A DNA stretch of 64,000 bases. Source: Sphingomonas psychrotolerans (lineage in GTDB: Bacteria > Pseudomonadota > Alphaproteobacteria > Sphingomonadales > Sphingomonadaceae). Each line of letters starts with the position of its first letter. Position 1 is the first letter of the stretch. Under the pieces are notes generated by a model that did no database searches, was not told the DNA's origin, and was given only the letters and a program-made list of their open reading frames with translations. Below are positions 46,376 through 56,778 of the stretch, in pieces. A program made the translations under genes and the position numbers. The stretch covers positions 4,595,501-4,659,500 of the forward strand of contig NZ_CP024923.1 of assembly GCF_002796605.1 (NCBI RefSeq), written 5' to 3'.

Positions 46376-46412
46376 TGAACCTGATCTGAGGATCCCCGAC
46401 AGGTCAGGTTCA
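46376..46412. promoter_or_regulatory. inverted repeat upstream of the OmpA-like gene
   Basis: TGAACCTGA (46376-46384) and TCAGGTTCA (46404-46412) are perfect inverted copies, 19 nt apart, between the OmpA-like gene (50 nt from its start) and nadC. It could be an operator or RNA hairpin; no binding family is recognised. Confidence 0.35.
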
Positions 46413-46502
46413 CCGCAAGGCCCCTCCCGTGGCGGATACCCTCCCTTCGACCTGTCGAGATCCCGACTTCCGCCGGGATGCCCCGAGATGTAGAGCCCCT
46501 GC

Positions 46503-47366
46503 ATGCCCTTCACCCTCGACCATTTCGACCTCCATGCCTTCGTCCGTGCCACGCTAGCCGAGGATCTCGGCACCGCCGGCGATATCACTTCCGCTGCGGT
46601 CATCCCTGCCGACGCGGTCTTCGAAGGCGTCATGGACAGCCGTGACGCGATCACGGTTGCCGGGTTGCCGATCGCTGAAGCGTTCTTCCGCGCGCTCGAC
46701 CCGACAGTGGAGATTGAATCGCTGGTCGAGGACGGACAAAGCGTGCCTGCCGGCACCGACCTTCTCCGGCTCCGTGGCAAGGCCCGCGCGATGCTCACCG
46801 CCGAGCGCTCGGCGCTCAACACCGTCCAGCATCTCTCGGGCATCGCCACGCTCACCCGCGCCTATGTCGATGCGATCGGCGGCACCGGTGCGACCTTGCT
46901 CGACACGCGCAAGACCATCCCCGGCCTGCGCGTGCTCGAGAAGTATGCCACCCGCATGGGCGGCGCGCAGAACCACCGGATGGGGCTGTGGGACGCGGCG
47001 ATGATCAAGGACAATCATGTCGGCGTCGCGGGCTCGATCGGCGAGGCGGTGCGCCGCGCGGTCGCCGCGGGGATCGATCGCATCATCGTCGAGGTCGATC
47101 GCATCGACCAGATCGCGCCCGCGCTCGAAGCCGGCGGCACCCATCTGCTGCTCGACAACATGGCTCCTGCGATGCTTCGCGAGGCCGTCGCTTTGGTCGC
47201 GGGCAGGGTGCCGACCGAGGCGTCGGGTGGCGTCCGCCTCGACACGATCGGCGCGATCGCGGCCAGCGGCGTCACTTATGTCAGCGTCGGTCGCCTGACC
47301 CAGTCGGCGCCGGCCGCCGATATCGGACTGGACTTCACCACCGCCTGCGCACGGCTTGCAATGTAG
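46503..47366 (+). CDS. nadC: nicotinate-nucleotide diphosphorylase (carboxylating)
   Basis: A 287-residue quinolinate phosphoribosyltransferase forming NaMN from quinolinate and PRPP. Signatures are AEDLGTAGDITSAAVIPAD, AERSALNTVQHLSGIATLT and DTRKTIPGLRVLEKYA, with SGGVRLDTIGAIAASGV at the C-terminal barrel. nadA is 4 kb upstream in the window. Confidence 0.97.
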   Translation: MPFTLDHFDLHAFVRATLAEDLGTAGDITSAAVIPADAVFEGVMDSRDAITVAGLPIAEAFFRALDPTVEIESLVEDGQSVPAGTDLLRLRGKARAMLTAERSALNTVQHLSGIATLTRAYVDAIGGTGATLLDTRKTIPGLRVLEKYATRMGGAQNHRMGLWDAAMIKDNHVGVAGSIGEAVRRAVAAGIDRIIVEVDRIDQIAPALEAGGTHLLLDNMAPAMLREAVALVAGRVPTEASGGVRLDTIGAIAASGVTYVSVGRLTQSAPAADIGLDFTTACARLAM

Positions 47367-47545
47367 GACTTCATCTGTTGCAATATGCTGCCCAAGGTCG
47401 GTTGGCCCCGGGGCGATTGGCTCTTTGAACCTGTCTATGCGCGTAGCGCGCTGCGCAATATCGTTTCAACTTTGCGTAAGTTTCAGTCGAGATTGTTCGC
47501 GTTACCGCAAACGGAGTCAATTTAGCGGGGTCGCCAAGCCTCCAT

Positions 47546-47989
47546 TCATCCCTTTGGCGGCTGCTCGATGGTCACGCTCGCCGGGTGATGCTTGTCGAGA
47601 TGCTTCCTGATGATTTTCAGATTGCGCGAGTTCGAGCGGAAAAACAGATCGGGAATCGCGCCGACCCACGGGATCATACCAAGCGCCCAGTCGAAGCCGA
47701 CATTGCCCGCCATCCGCGCGATCTGCGTCTTCGACATGCCCAGATTGCGCGCTTCCCACGCCATATAGGCGCCCATCGCCGCGGCGACGGTGGTGCCGAT
47801 CCCGGGGATGAGATCGAGCACTACGTCGAGACCGACCGGAAAGCGCGTGCCGGGAATGGTGAAGCTGCGCTCGAGCAGATGCTCCATCGCCTCGATCCGG
47901 CGGCGGATATGCGCGGGATCCTTGCCCAGCGGCAGATCCTTCGCCGCCGCGCCCCATCCCGTTGCCATTCGCTCCGGTCTTGCCACCAT
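47546..47989 (-). CDS. DUF4112-domain membrane protein
   Basis: A 147-residue protein with a DUF4112 core: LDVVLDLIPGIGTTVAAAMG and NVGFDWALGMIPWVGAIPDL, two re-entrant or spanning hydrophobic segments, with a basic C-terminus. The function is unknown. It begins one base after the stop of the substrate-binding lipoprotein gene, so both share a transcript. Confidence 0.85.
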   Translation of the reverse strand: MVARPERMATGWGAAAKDLPLGKDPAHIRRRIEAMEHLLERSFTIPGTRFPVGLDVVLDLIPGIGTTVAAAMGAYMAWEARNLGMSKTQIARMAGNVGFDWALGMIPWVGAIPDLFFRSNSRNLKIIRKHLDKHHPASVTIEQPPKG

Positions 47990-47990
47990 A

Positions 47991-49448
47991 TCACTCCGTC
48001 TCGTTTCGCAGGTGATTCAACGGGTGCCAGCCGCGCGTGTTCCCCTGCCATGCCCCGAGCCGCAGCGCGACCAGCGACCAGCGCAGTGGCTGCGCGATCG
48101 GGATCCAGGCGCCATCGGCGGTCAATGCCGCGTCGGCTTCGGCGATCCGCTGCGCGCGTGCCGGCAGATCGGCTGCCTCGCGTCCCGCGGCAATCAGCGC
48201 CCCGGCCTGCTCCGAGCAGGCGACGCACGCCGTCTGCACGAACCAGCGGCCGCTATCATAGGGCGCGATCGCGTCGATCAGCCGCAGATCGGCAGAGTCG
48301 GCCGGGCCGACGCGCTGCGGCGTGATGCCGATCCGCAGCATCGCCTCGGCGAGATGCGCCCAGACCAGAGTCGCGCCGGGGCCCGAGGGGAGGGCGATCC
48401 GCAGCGTCAACGGCTCGGGATGCGCCCGCCGCCACGCCGCCACTCGATCGCGCGCCGTCTGCTGTCGCGCATCGAGCGCGAGCGGCGCCCAATCGGGTCG
48501 GACGGGTGGCGCGGCGGAGTCGAGCTGGCTCGGCAATATCGTCTCCAGCGGCGTCCATTCGGGACGCACCGCCTGAGTGAGCGCCGCCCGGTCGATCGCC
48601 ATGGCGATGGCAGCCCGATTGCTCGCTTCGGCAAGGAAGCCTTCGCGTTGGAGCACTGCGAGACCGAACAGCCCCAGCGGCTGCTCGACGTGGAGATTGG
48701 CGGGCGCGATCTCGGCCTGGGCCACGATCGGCCAGTCGGTGAAGCTCCCGCCGAGGATCAGGTCGGATTCGCGAGCCTTGAACCGTGCGAGCGCCAGCGC
48801 GGCGCGTTCGCCCAGCAGGTGTACGGTTTCCTCCGGTTCGGGCGCAGCCTTGCCGGTGCCTGGGTCCGGTACGGGGCTCAGCAGCACGCCCCGCGCCCTC
48901 GACTGGGCGCGGAAGGGGCCGCTGCCGTCGAGCGTGCCGGTGCGGAACACCGCCAGCTCGGGCTGGGCGAACAGCTTGAGCAGATCGGGCCGCGGCCGCT
49001 TCAGCCGCACTTCGATCACCGTCGGGGTCATCTCGACGATCTCGTCGACGACCGCGAGGAACGGCGCGAGGGCGTTGCGGCTGCCCGGGGCCGCGGCCCG
49101 CCGGAGCACGCGCACGACTTGCGCCGCGGTGACCGGCGCACCGTCTGGCCAATAACTCTCGCGCAGGCGGAAAATATAGCTGCGCCCGTCGTCGATGACG
49201 ATCCAGCGCTCGGCTAGCGCCGCCTCGATCTGCCCAGTGGCGTCGAACCGCACAAGCCCTTGCGCGGTCGCGCCCATCAGCACGCGTTCGGTGGAGTCGA
49301 GCTGTCCGGCGCTGGGATCGGCCAGTTTCGTCTCGCCGCCGATGACGCTGACCACCACGGGGGCGTCGTCCTTGCGCTGGCCGGTGCTGCATCCTTCCGC
49401 CGCCAGCGCGAGGCCAAGCAGAACAACAAGGAGAGTCGATCGCTGCAT
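47991..49448 (-). CDS. family 5 solute-binding lipoprotein (peptide/nickel type)
   Basis: A 485-residue extracytoplasmic binding protein. The N-terminal signal (MQRSTLLVVLLGLALAAEGC) has a non-ideal lipobox with Cys20. Family 5 features are TAQGLVRFDATGQIEAALAE, IVIDDGRSYIFRLRESYWPD and SNRAAIAMAIDRAALTQAV. I start at 49448 since upstream codons have no signal. No permease or ATPase genes are near, so it is an orphan. Confidence 0.84.
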   Translation of the reverse strand: MQRSTLLVVLLGLALAAEGCSTGQRKDDAPVVVSVIGGETKLADPSAGQLDSTERVLMGATAQGLVRFDATGQIEAALAERWIVIDDGRSYIFRLRESYWPDGAPVTAAQVVRVLRRAAAPGSRNALAPFLAVVDEIVEMTPTVIEVRLKRPRPDLLKLFAQPELAVFRTGTLDGSGPFRAQSRARGVLLSPVPDPGTGKAAPEPEETVHLLGERAALALARFKARESDLILGGSFTDWPIVAQAEIAPANLHVEQPLGLFGLAVLQREGFLAEASNRAAIAMAIDRAALTQAVRPEWTPLETILPSQLDSAAPPVRPDWAPLALDARQQTARDRVAAWRRAHPEPLTLRIALPSGPGATLVWAHLAEAMLRIGITPQRVGPADSADLRLIDAIAPYDSGRWFVQTACVACSEQAGALIAAGREAADLPARAQRIAEADAALTADGAWIPIAQPLRWSLVALRLGAWQGNTRGWHPLNHLRNETE

Positions 49449-49566
49449 CGGGGCTTCCGCTGGTGGAGACGAGGCGGGTGTATGATCCGCGCTCCGCGCT
49501 GCCAACCCCCCGTCCCTCGAATGCCGCGTGTCAGCCGATCGGCGGGGTGTTGGGGCACGGACTCGG

Positions 49567-49591
49567 GGAACCTGCAGTCATTCGAAGGGTT
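49567..49591 (+). promoter_or_regulatory. weak EcfG-like promoter before a small exported protein
   Basis: GGAAC (49567-49571), 16 bp and GGTT (49588-49591) differ from the EcfG consensus by one base in the -10 element. The start of the gene at 49624 is 32 nt downstream. Confidence 0.3.
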
Positions 49592-49623
49592 CTTTCCGCC
49601 GACTGACCCAAGGGAGTAGTTCG

Positions 49624-49857
49624 ATGGTGCGTATATTCGGAATGGCCGCGACTGCAGTGGCGGCACTCTCGTTGGCGGCGACGCCGGCGATCGCCGCACA
49701 AGGTTCGGCGTCGAAGCTGTCGCTTCGCGCGTCGACCGCCAGCGAGAAGGAATCGGATCTCGCGGGCGCGCCGATCATTGCAATCCTCGGCGTGGCGGCG
49801 ATCGTCGCCGGCGGCGTGATCATCGCCACCCAGGATGATGATCCCGACAGCCCGTAG
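49624..49857 (+). CDS. small exported membrane protein of unknown function
   Basis: A 77-residue protein with a signal peptide (cleavage after TPAIAA) and a C-terminal hydrophobic helix (PIIAILGVAAIVAGGVIIA) followed by an acidic DDDPDSP tail. AGGGAG lies about eight bases before the ATG. This layout is common among small sphingomonad proteins of unknown role. It ends five bases before the tRNA-Leu gene on the other strand. Confidence 0.75.
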   Translation: MVRIFGMAATAVAALSLAATPAIAAQGSASKLSLRASTASEKESDLAGAPIIAILGVAAIVAGGVIIATQDDDPDSP

Positions 49858-49861
49858 GTAT

Positions 49862-49948
49862 TGGTGCGGACGGCGGGACTCGAACCCGCACGCCCCGAGG
49901 GGCAGAAGATTTTAAGTCTCCGGCGTCTACCGGTTCCGCCACGTCCGC
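49862..49948 (-). tRNA. tRNA-Leu (anticodon TAA)
   Basis: An 87-nt class II tRNA. The acceptor stem is GCGGACG with CGTCCGC, followed by A and an encoded CCA. The anticodon loop is CTTAAAA with anticodon TAA, a long variable arm (GCCCCTCGGGGC) is present, and the T loop is GGTTCGAGTCC. Confidence 0.96.
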
Positions 49949-50029
49949 ACGCTAGCCTTGCCAAGCGCATGAGGCCGAAACCGTCAAGCGGTTCCGGCCT
50001 CATCTGCGTTTCGAAAGATGGCGTGGCGC

Positions 50030-50308
50030 TCAGACGTTGAGGCGAACGCGCATTTCCTTGCCGGGCTTGAAATAGGGCACGCGCTTGGGCGCGACGTCGA
50101 CGGTTTCCCCGGTCCGCGGATTGCGGCCAGTGCGACCGTCGCGCGCGCGGGTGGAGAAGGCGCCGAAGCCGCGCAGCTCGACGCGGCCATCCTCGGTCAG
50201 GCGGCCGACAATGTCATCGAAGAAGACCGAGACGATCTTCTCGACCTCGCGTGCCGACAGGCCGGGATTGTCATCCACCAACAATTGCACGAGTTCCGAA
50301 CGGATCAT
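50030..50308 (-). CDS. ihfB: integration host factor subunit beta
   Basis: A 92-residue HU/IHF-family DNA-bending protein starting [30 protein letters not shown] and the beta-arm region [20 protein letters not shown] identify IHF-beta. GGGAGG lies six bases before the ATG at 50308. It follows rpsA, the standard position of ihfB. Confidence 0.94.
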   Translation of the reverse strand: MIRSELVQLLVDDNPGLSAREVEKIVSVFFDDIVGRLTEDGRVELRGFGAFSTRARDGRTGRNPRTGETVDVAPKRVPYFKPGKEMRVRLNV

Positions 50309-50448
50309 CCGCACCCTCCCTTGGCACACGCGGACCGCGGTCGTCCGACGCGGCTAATCCCCAACGCAGCGCCTGCTCTAGCGCCGTTTCCCAACTTGCA
50401 TCAACCCGAAGATTAACAGTTTAGGGGATTTATTTGACACGGCGAAGG

Positions 50449-50474
50449 GGAAGCGGCCGAAACCGCTCCCCCAA
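50449..50474 (-). terminator. hairpin after rpsA
   Basis: GGGGAAGCGG (50449-50458) pairs with CCGCTCCCCC (50465-50474) with one mismatch and a 6-nt loop, just after the rpsA stop. It may be a terminator or a partial stop before ihfB. There is no clear U-run. Confidence 0.5.
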
Positions 50475-50481
50475 AGCTGCG

Positions 50482-52197
<1,716 letters not shown>

Positions 52198-52464
52198 AAA
52201 AGTTCAGTTCCTACTTCACGTTTTTTCCGGCCGGCTGGTTGAATCCAGCGGTCTTGGAGGCCGAAATTGCCGCGGCGGCCGAATGCCGGTCGCGGCATCC
52301 GTGCGGACGAGAACTCAGCGGAGGACCAGACGCGACAAGTGCGAAAAGGGCGCGGCAGAATCGTTTCTCCGCGCCATACCTCCGCGAGCCATGCTCGCAG
52401 GACGGGCGGCCCATAGCCGAACCGGGCCGATGAGGCAAGGCGAACGCGCCTTCGTTCGTGACGT

Positions 52465-53094
52465 TCAGCCCCCGGCGCGCGTCCGTTGCTCGACCAGCGC
52501 GATCGCCCGCTGCACCGCCGCGTCGATCGAGAGGAAGCTGGTGTCGAGCACGGCTGCATCCTCGGCCTGACGCATCGGCGCTTCGGAGCGCTGCGAATCG
52601 CGCTCGTCGCGCGTTCGGATGTCAGCGAGCACCTTGTCGAGACTGGTGTCGGCACCCTGTTTGCGCAGTTCGAGGTGGCGTCGTTGTGCGCGAATCGTCG
52701 GGGTCGCCTTGACGAACAGCTTCACCTCGGCGTCGGGCGCGATCACCGTACCGATATCGCGTCCGTCGAGCACTGCGCCGCCGGGCTGCCGGGCGAAGTT
52801 GCGTTGGCGCTCGAGCAAGGCGGCGCGCACCGGGGGGTGCGCCGAGACCACCGAAGCCAGCCTGCCGACCTCATCGGTGCGCAGCCACGGGTCGCCGAGC
52901 AACTCGTCCTCGAACCCGCAGGAAGCGACCGCATCGGCCTCCGAGGCCGGCTCCAGTCCAGCGCGCAACAAGGTCGCCGCAACGGCGCGATAGAGCAGGC
53001 CGGTATCGAGGTGCGGCAAGTTATAGTGGCGCGCCAGTGCGCGGGCGATGGTGCCCTTGCCCGAAGCAGCCGGTCCGTCGACGGCGATGATCAT
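52465..53094 (-). CDS. cmk: cytidylate kinase
   Basis: A 209-residue CMP kinase. The P-loop is [17 protein letters not shown] at residues 4-20; [10 protein letters not shown] and [13 protein letters not shown] are conserved. It phosphorylates CMP and dCMP. I chose the ATG at 53094 as the natural N-terminus ([11 protein letters not shown]); a longer upstream ORF to 53208 lacks the family pattern. Neighbours are aroA and rpsA as usual. Confidence 0.96.
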   Translation of the reverse strand: MIIAVDGPAASGKGTIARALARHYNLPHLDTGLLYRAVAATLLRAGLEPASEADAVASCGFEDELLGDPWLRTDEVGRLASVVSAHPPVRAALLERQRNFARQPGGAVLDGRDIGTVIAPDAEVKLFVKATPTIRAQRRHLELRKQGADTSLDKVLADIRTRDERDSQRSEAPMRQAEDAAVLDTSFLSIDAAVQRAIALVEQRTRAGG

Positions 53095-53457
53095 GCGCCC
53101 GCGTTCGCCGCGCACGGGCGGTGCGTCAAGGGGGATCCTCAAGACACGGACCGATCCGAAGGGGCTGGCGAGACCAGCATGTCGCAACGATTCGTGCCCG
53201 CGCGGCATTGCGTCGCCCGGCTCTCGTATTTGCCGCCAATTGGTGTTGAGCGAATTAGGTCAGGCTGCGCGACGAGACCCGGGCGAGCGAGGCCAGCGGG
53301 CTCGGTGCGGACAGCATCCCGATCGTTTGGCCCACCGCCCGTGTTCCGGAGACCGGCCGTTTTCAATCCTCCCGGTTTTTGACGGGGGATTCTGACGTGT
53401 CCCGCGGGTTGCCAGAAGCCGGTGGCGCTGTAGCCCTGCTAGAGATCAGGTGACCGG
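53095..53457. other. 363-bp gap between aroA and cmk
   Basis: No gene is visible. A hairpin near 53365-53391 (AATCC-TCCCG with CGGG-GGATT, one bulge) may be the aroA terminator, but no U-run follows on the minus strand. The rest has no recognisable feature. Confidence 0.45.
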
Positions 53458-54786
53458 TCAGGCCACGAGAAGCGATTCCATAACGCCGAAGAAGCCCGGA
53501 TAGCTCGTGGCGACCGGCGATACGTCGTCAATCGTGATCGCGCGCCGGGCGCCGAGCCCGGCGATCGCCATGCTCATCGCGATCCGGTGGTCGAGCTTCG
53601 AGGCGATATGCGCGGCGCCTGGGAGAAGTTCGCCCCCCGATCCCTCGATCGTCAGCCCGTCCTCGTGCTCGATGGTGGAGACGCCTGCGGCTTCGAGCGC
53701 AATGCGCATCGTCGCAATCCGGTCCGATTCCTTGACGCGTAGCTCGTGCGCGCCGCGCGCGACGGTGCGGCCCTGGGCGAACGCCGCCGCCACGAACAGG
53801 ATGGGATATTCGTCGATCATGCTCGGCGCGAGCGCGGGCGGCACTTCGATCGCGCTGAGCGGCGCGTGGCGCACGCGCAGATCGGCGACCGCTTCGCCCC
53901 CCATTTCGCGCGCGTCGATCTCGGAGATGTCGGCGCCCATCAGCTTGAGCGCAGTGATCAGTCCGGCGCGCGTGGGATTCATGCAGACGTTCCGGATCAG
54001 GATCTCGGAGCCCGGGACGATCGAGGCCGCGACCATCCAGAAGCCGGCGGAGGAGGGGTCCCCCGGCACCACGATGTGCTGGGGCTTCAACTCGGCCTCG
54101 CCCGTGATCGAGATGATCTTGCCGTCGGCGCCATCCTCGATCCGCAGATCGGCGCCGAACCCGCGGAGCATCCGCTCGCTATGATCGCGCGTCGGCACCG
54201 GCTCGATCACGCGGGTGATGCCGGGCGTGTTGAGCCCCGCGAGCAGCACCGCGGACTTCACCTGCGCCGATGCGACGGGGAGGGTATATTCGATCGGCAC
54301 CGCGGGATTGAGCCCGCGCACCATCAGCGGCAGCCGCCCGCCGGGCGAGGCTGTGATGTCGGCGCCCATCCGCGACAGCGGCTCGATCACCCGGCCCATC
54401 GGGCGCCCCGAAAGCGACCCATCGCCGGTGAAGGTCGCAGTGATCGGATGGCTGGCCACCAGCCCCATCAGCAGCCGGGTCGACGTTCCCGAATTGCCCA
54501 TGTCGAGCGCCGCTTGCGGCTGGAGCAGGCCGCCGACGCCGACGCCGTGGACGCGCCACACGCCATCCTCGTCGCGTGTGACATCCGCCCCCATCGCCCG
54601 CATTGCGGCGGCGGTGGCAAGCACATCCTCGCCCTCGAGCAGCCCTTCGATCCGGCTTTCGCCCACCGCGAGCGCCGAGAACATCAGCGATCGGTGACTG
54701 ATCGATTTGTCCCCGGGGACGGTGACGGTGCCGCGCAGCGGACCGCGCGCGGAGAGAGTGAGGGGGCGAGGCTCTGGGTGCGACAT
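53458..54786 (-). CDS. aroA: 3-phosphoshikimate 1-carboxyvinyltransferase (EPSP synthase)
   Basis: A 442-residue shikimate-pathway enzyme. PGDKSISHRSLMFSALAVGE is the N-terminal signature, LDMGNSGTSTRLLMGL the PEP/shikimate loop, and SAQVKSAVLLAGLNTPGIT and LRVKESDRIATM the rest. Pattern and length resemble the alphaproteobacterial class, though the residue aligned with the Ala of the glyphosate-tolerant CP4 enzyme appears to be Gly100. It is upstream of cmk. Confidence 0.96.
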   Translation of the reverse strand: MSHPEPRPLTLSARGPLRGTVTVPGDKSISHRSLMFSALAVGESRIEGLLEGEDVLATAAAMRAMGADVTRDEDGVWRVHGVGVGGLLQPQAALDMGNSGTSTRLLMGLVASHPITATFTGDGSLSGRPMGRVIEPLSRMGADITASPGGRLPLMVRGLNPAVPIEYTLPVASAQVKSAVLLAGLNTPGITRVIEPVPTRDHSERMLRGFGADLRIEDGADGKIISITGEAELKPQHIVVPGDPSSAGFWMVAASIVPGSEILIRNVCMNPTRAGLITALKLMGADISEIDAREMGGEAVADLRVRHAPLSAIEVPPALAPSMIDEYPILFVAAAFAQGRTVARGAHELRVKESDRIATMRIALEAAGVSTIEHEDGLTIEGSGGELLPGAAHIASKLDHRIAMSMAIAGLGARRAITIDDVSPVATSYPGFFGVMESLLVA

Positions 54787-54888
54787 TGCGCGCGGCTTTG
54801 ACAGCCGCCTTGCGTCATGGCAAGGCGCCCACCACTTTCCGGGTCACACCCGAAAATCCAAGATATTTTGAAAGGCAAGAGGCAACAC

Positions 54889-55209
54889 ATGGTGAAGCCG
54901 GAATGGGGCACCAAGCGCGCGTGCCCGAAGTGCGGAACGCGCTTCTACGATCTGACCAAGGACGAGCCGGTCACGTGCATCAGCTGCTCCTATTCGTGGG
55001 AGCCCGAGCCGATCCTGAAGTCGAAGCAGCCCTTGCCGTTCGAGGCGGCCAAGGCCAGCCCGGCCAAGCCGGAGGCGGTCGACTCCGATCTGGGTGACGA
55101 AGATCTGGACATCGCCGAGGACGAAGAGCCGTCCCCCGACGACGATGTCGATCTGGGCGGCGACGACGATCTCGGCGTCGAGACCAACAGCGACGAGGAC
55201 GAGCAGTAA
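54889..55209 (+). CDS. FYDLN-type acidic zinc-ribbon protein
   Basis: A 106-residue protein of the TIGR02300 (FYDLN acid) family. A zinc ribbon is formed by Cys12, Cys15 (CPKCGTRFYDL) and Cys30, Cys33 (CISC). The C-terminal half is almost entirely Asp/Glu. The family is alphaproteobacterial and of unknown function. I start at 54889 because MVKPEWGTKRACPKCG is the conserved N-terminus. It is divergent from aroA. Confidence 0.9.
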   Translation: MVKPEWGTKRACPKCGTRFYDLTKDEPVTCISCSYSWEPEPILKSKQPLPFEAAKASPAKPEAVDSDLGDEDLDIAEDEEPSPDDDVDLGGDDDLGVETNSDEDEQ

Positions 55210-55296
55210 GAAAATCGGTGAGGCAGGGGCGCAGATGAAAAAGCGTCCTTGCCAAACCGGCAGGGCCCTTCTAATGGGCCTGCCTTCCCGGGGTTT

Positions 55297-55372
55297 GGGG
55301 CCGTAGCTCAGCTGGGAGAGCGCTGCAATGGCATTGCAGAGGTCAGGGGTTCGATCCCCCTCGGCTCCACCA
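55297..55372 (+). tRNA. tRNA-Ala (anticodon GGC)
   Basis: A 76-nt tRNA. The acceptor stem is GGGGCCG with CGGCTCC, the anticodon stem CTGCA/TGCAG encloses ATGGCAT (anticodon GGC), the T loop is GGTTCGATCC, and CCA is encoded at 55370-55372. Confidence 0.97.
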
Positions 55373-55511
55373 TTCCCCCGCGTGCTGGCGCATCCAGGCG
55401 CCGCACCGAACCGCCGGATCGGCGGTATCTATTTGAAAGCGCGTCCTTGATCGTGCCTCGGCGGCCTTGCGACCCGCAAGAACACCGCTTTGGGGATGGG
55501 GATCGCTCCTG

Positions 55512-55835
55512 AATCTCGCAGACCTGTATGTCCGGCTCATCCTCGGGATCGGCGACGGCACCGGGGCGCCCGTACCATTCTCCACATTCATGCCGGAATG
55601 GCGGTCCTGCTGGTCGTGCGCGTGCTCACCCGCCGATCGCTGGCGACGCGCTGGCCGTTGCTCGCGATCTACGTTGCCGAGCGGGCCAACGAGATCATGG
55701 ACTATTCGGGCACGGTCGAGTGATGCCAGACCCGCTGAGCGACGTTTTCAACACGGCCTTCTGGCCGGCGGTGTTGTTCATTGGTGCGGATCGGGCGCGT
55801 GCGCCAAGCCCTCACGGCCCCGAAACGCGCACGAT
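55512..55835 (+). pseudogene. membrane protein gene broken by two frameshifts
   Basis: Three frames give consecutive pieces of one plausible membrane protein: NLADLYVRLILGIGDGTG, then RTILHIHAGMAVLLVVRVLT and LLAIYVAERANEIMDY, then GHGRVMPDPLSDVFNTAFWP and AVLFIGADRARAP. Breaks fall at the G run near 55562-55566 and the TT near 55708. Each is explained by one missing base. No good start codon is visible, and the last frame runs into the convergent mucR gene. It was probably a small helical membrane protein. Confidence 0.55.
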
Positions 55836-55892
55836 TGAGGTTGCTGCGGGATGGGTTGATGCCGCGCGACCGAACGCGCGGCATCTGATCGC

Positions 55893-56381
55893 TCAGGCCG
55901 ACTTGGCGCGGCCGCGCGGCGTTGCTGTCGCGGGAGCGCTCTGCGAGCGGGCAGCGCGCCCCTTGGCACCGAGGCCGATCTTCTTCGCCATCGCGCGACG
56001 CTGCTCGGAATAGCTCTCGGCGACCATCGGATAATCGGGCTTGAGATTGTACCGGCGCCGATAATCCTCGGGGGTCATGCCGTGGGTGGAGAGATGGCGA
56101 CGCAGCGTCCGATAAGGCTTGCCATCGATCATCGACAGGATGTGGTCCCGCGATGCGAGCGACTTGCGCACCGATACTGCCGGCGCGAACTCCTGCACGG
56201 GACTGGCGTCTTCCGCATCGGTCGTGGCTGCGCCCTCCGCGAGCTCAGTTACCGTTGCGTGCATCGTTCGCAGGAATGTCGGCACATCCTCCGCCGAAAC
56301 GCGATTGTTCTGATTGCCCAGCCACGCAATCGTCAGCTCGGTGGCAAGTTCGACCGCGCTCAGGCTATTTTCTTCCGACAT
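55893..56381 (-). CDS. MucR/Ros-family transcriptional regulator
   Basis: A 162-residue regulator. MSEENSLSAVELATELTIAW is the oligomerisation region, and RRHLSTHGMTPEDYRRRY with YPMVAESYSEQRRAMAKKIG the DNA-binding domain. The first zinc-ligand Cys of Ros is here Ser83 (ILSMIDGKPYRTLRRH), while Asp86, His96 and His100 remain. AGGAG lies five bases before the ATG at 56381. MucR proteins bind AT-rich DNA and control many envelope genes. Confidence 0.9.
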   Translation of the reverse strand: MSEENSLSAVELATELTIAWLGNQNNRVSAEDVPTFLRTMHATVTELAEGAATTDAEDASPVQEFAPAVSVRKSLASRDHILSMIDGKPYRTLRRHLSTHGMTPEDYRRRYNLKPDYPMVAESYSEQRRAMAKKIGLGAKGRAARSQSAPATATPRGRAKSA

Positions 56382-56778
56382 GGCGACTCCTTGTTTTTGA
56401 TTGGGGCGACACTTTTCCGACCGCCGGGGCGGGACCATAATGAAAGGCGCACGTTTGTCGACTACCTGCGTTAGTTTTTTGATGAACAAGTTTGTCTGTT
56501 CTTGTTGTCCGCAATTTCTTAGCGATTAGTTGCTCTCCTTCCTGCGGCACCAAAGATGTCGTCCGAATTTATCTCTTTCATAAAATACAGTTGTTTAGAA
56601 TGGCACGTTGCCGCGCCGCTGAAAATCTGAACACTAGCCAAGGCCGAGGTCAGGCGAGCGGCCTGCTTCCCGTAGGCGCGCCCCGGACTAGTTCATCGAT
56701 TAATGCTATTGAGATTGACTCGCATTATGGCGTCTCTTATGGCGCCCGCGAAACTATCGGGTCAAAAAGGGAATTCAG
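56382..56778. other. 397-bp AT-rich divergent region between mucR and the siderophore receptor gene
   Basis: It is markedly AT-richer than the rest of the window (about 56460-56620). It includes an inverted repeat, AACAAG...CTTGTT (56485-56506), near the mucR promoter and a Fur-like site (56708-56726) near the receptor gene. Such AT-rich DNA is the kind that MucR binds. No gene is visible. Confidence 0.55.
56708..56726 (+). promoter_or_regulatory. candidate Fur-type operator of the siderophore receptor operon
   Basis: ATTGAGATTGACTCGCATT lies 52 nt before the receptor start. Its reverse complement shares TGCGA-N-TC-N2-TCTCA-N-T with the site upstream of bfd (8975-8993). Iron control fits a siderophore receptor; the match is by eye. 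Confidence 0.5.

Noticed and set aside
53139..53366. Minus-strand ORF of 75 codons between cmk and aroA
   Set aside because: No ribosome-binding site, no pattern, and it spans a likely hairpin.
55373..55511. Stretch after tRNA-Ala as an integration (att) site
   Set aside because: No integrase gene or direct copy of the tRNA 3' end is visible downstream.
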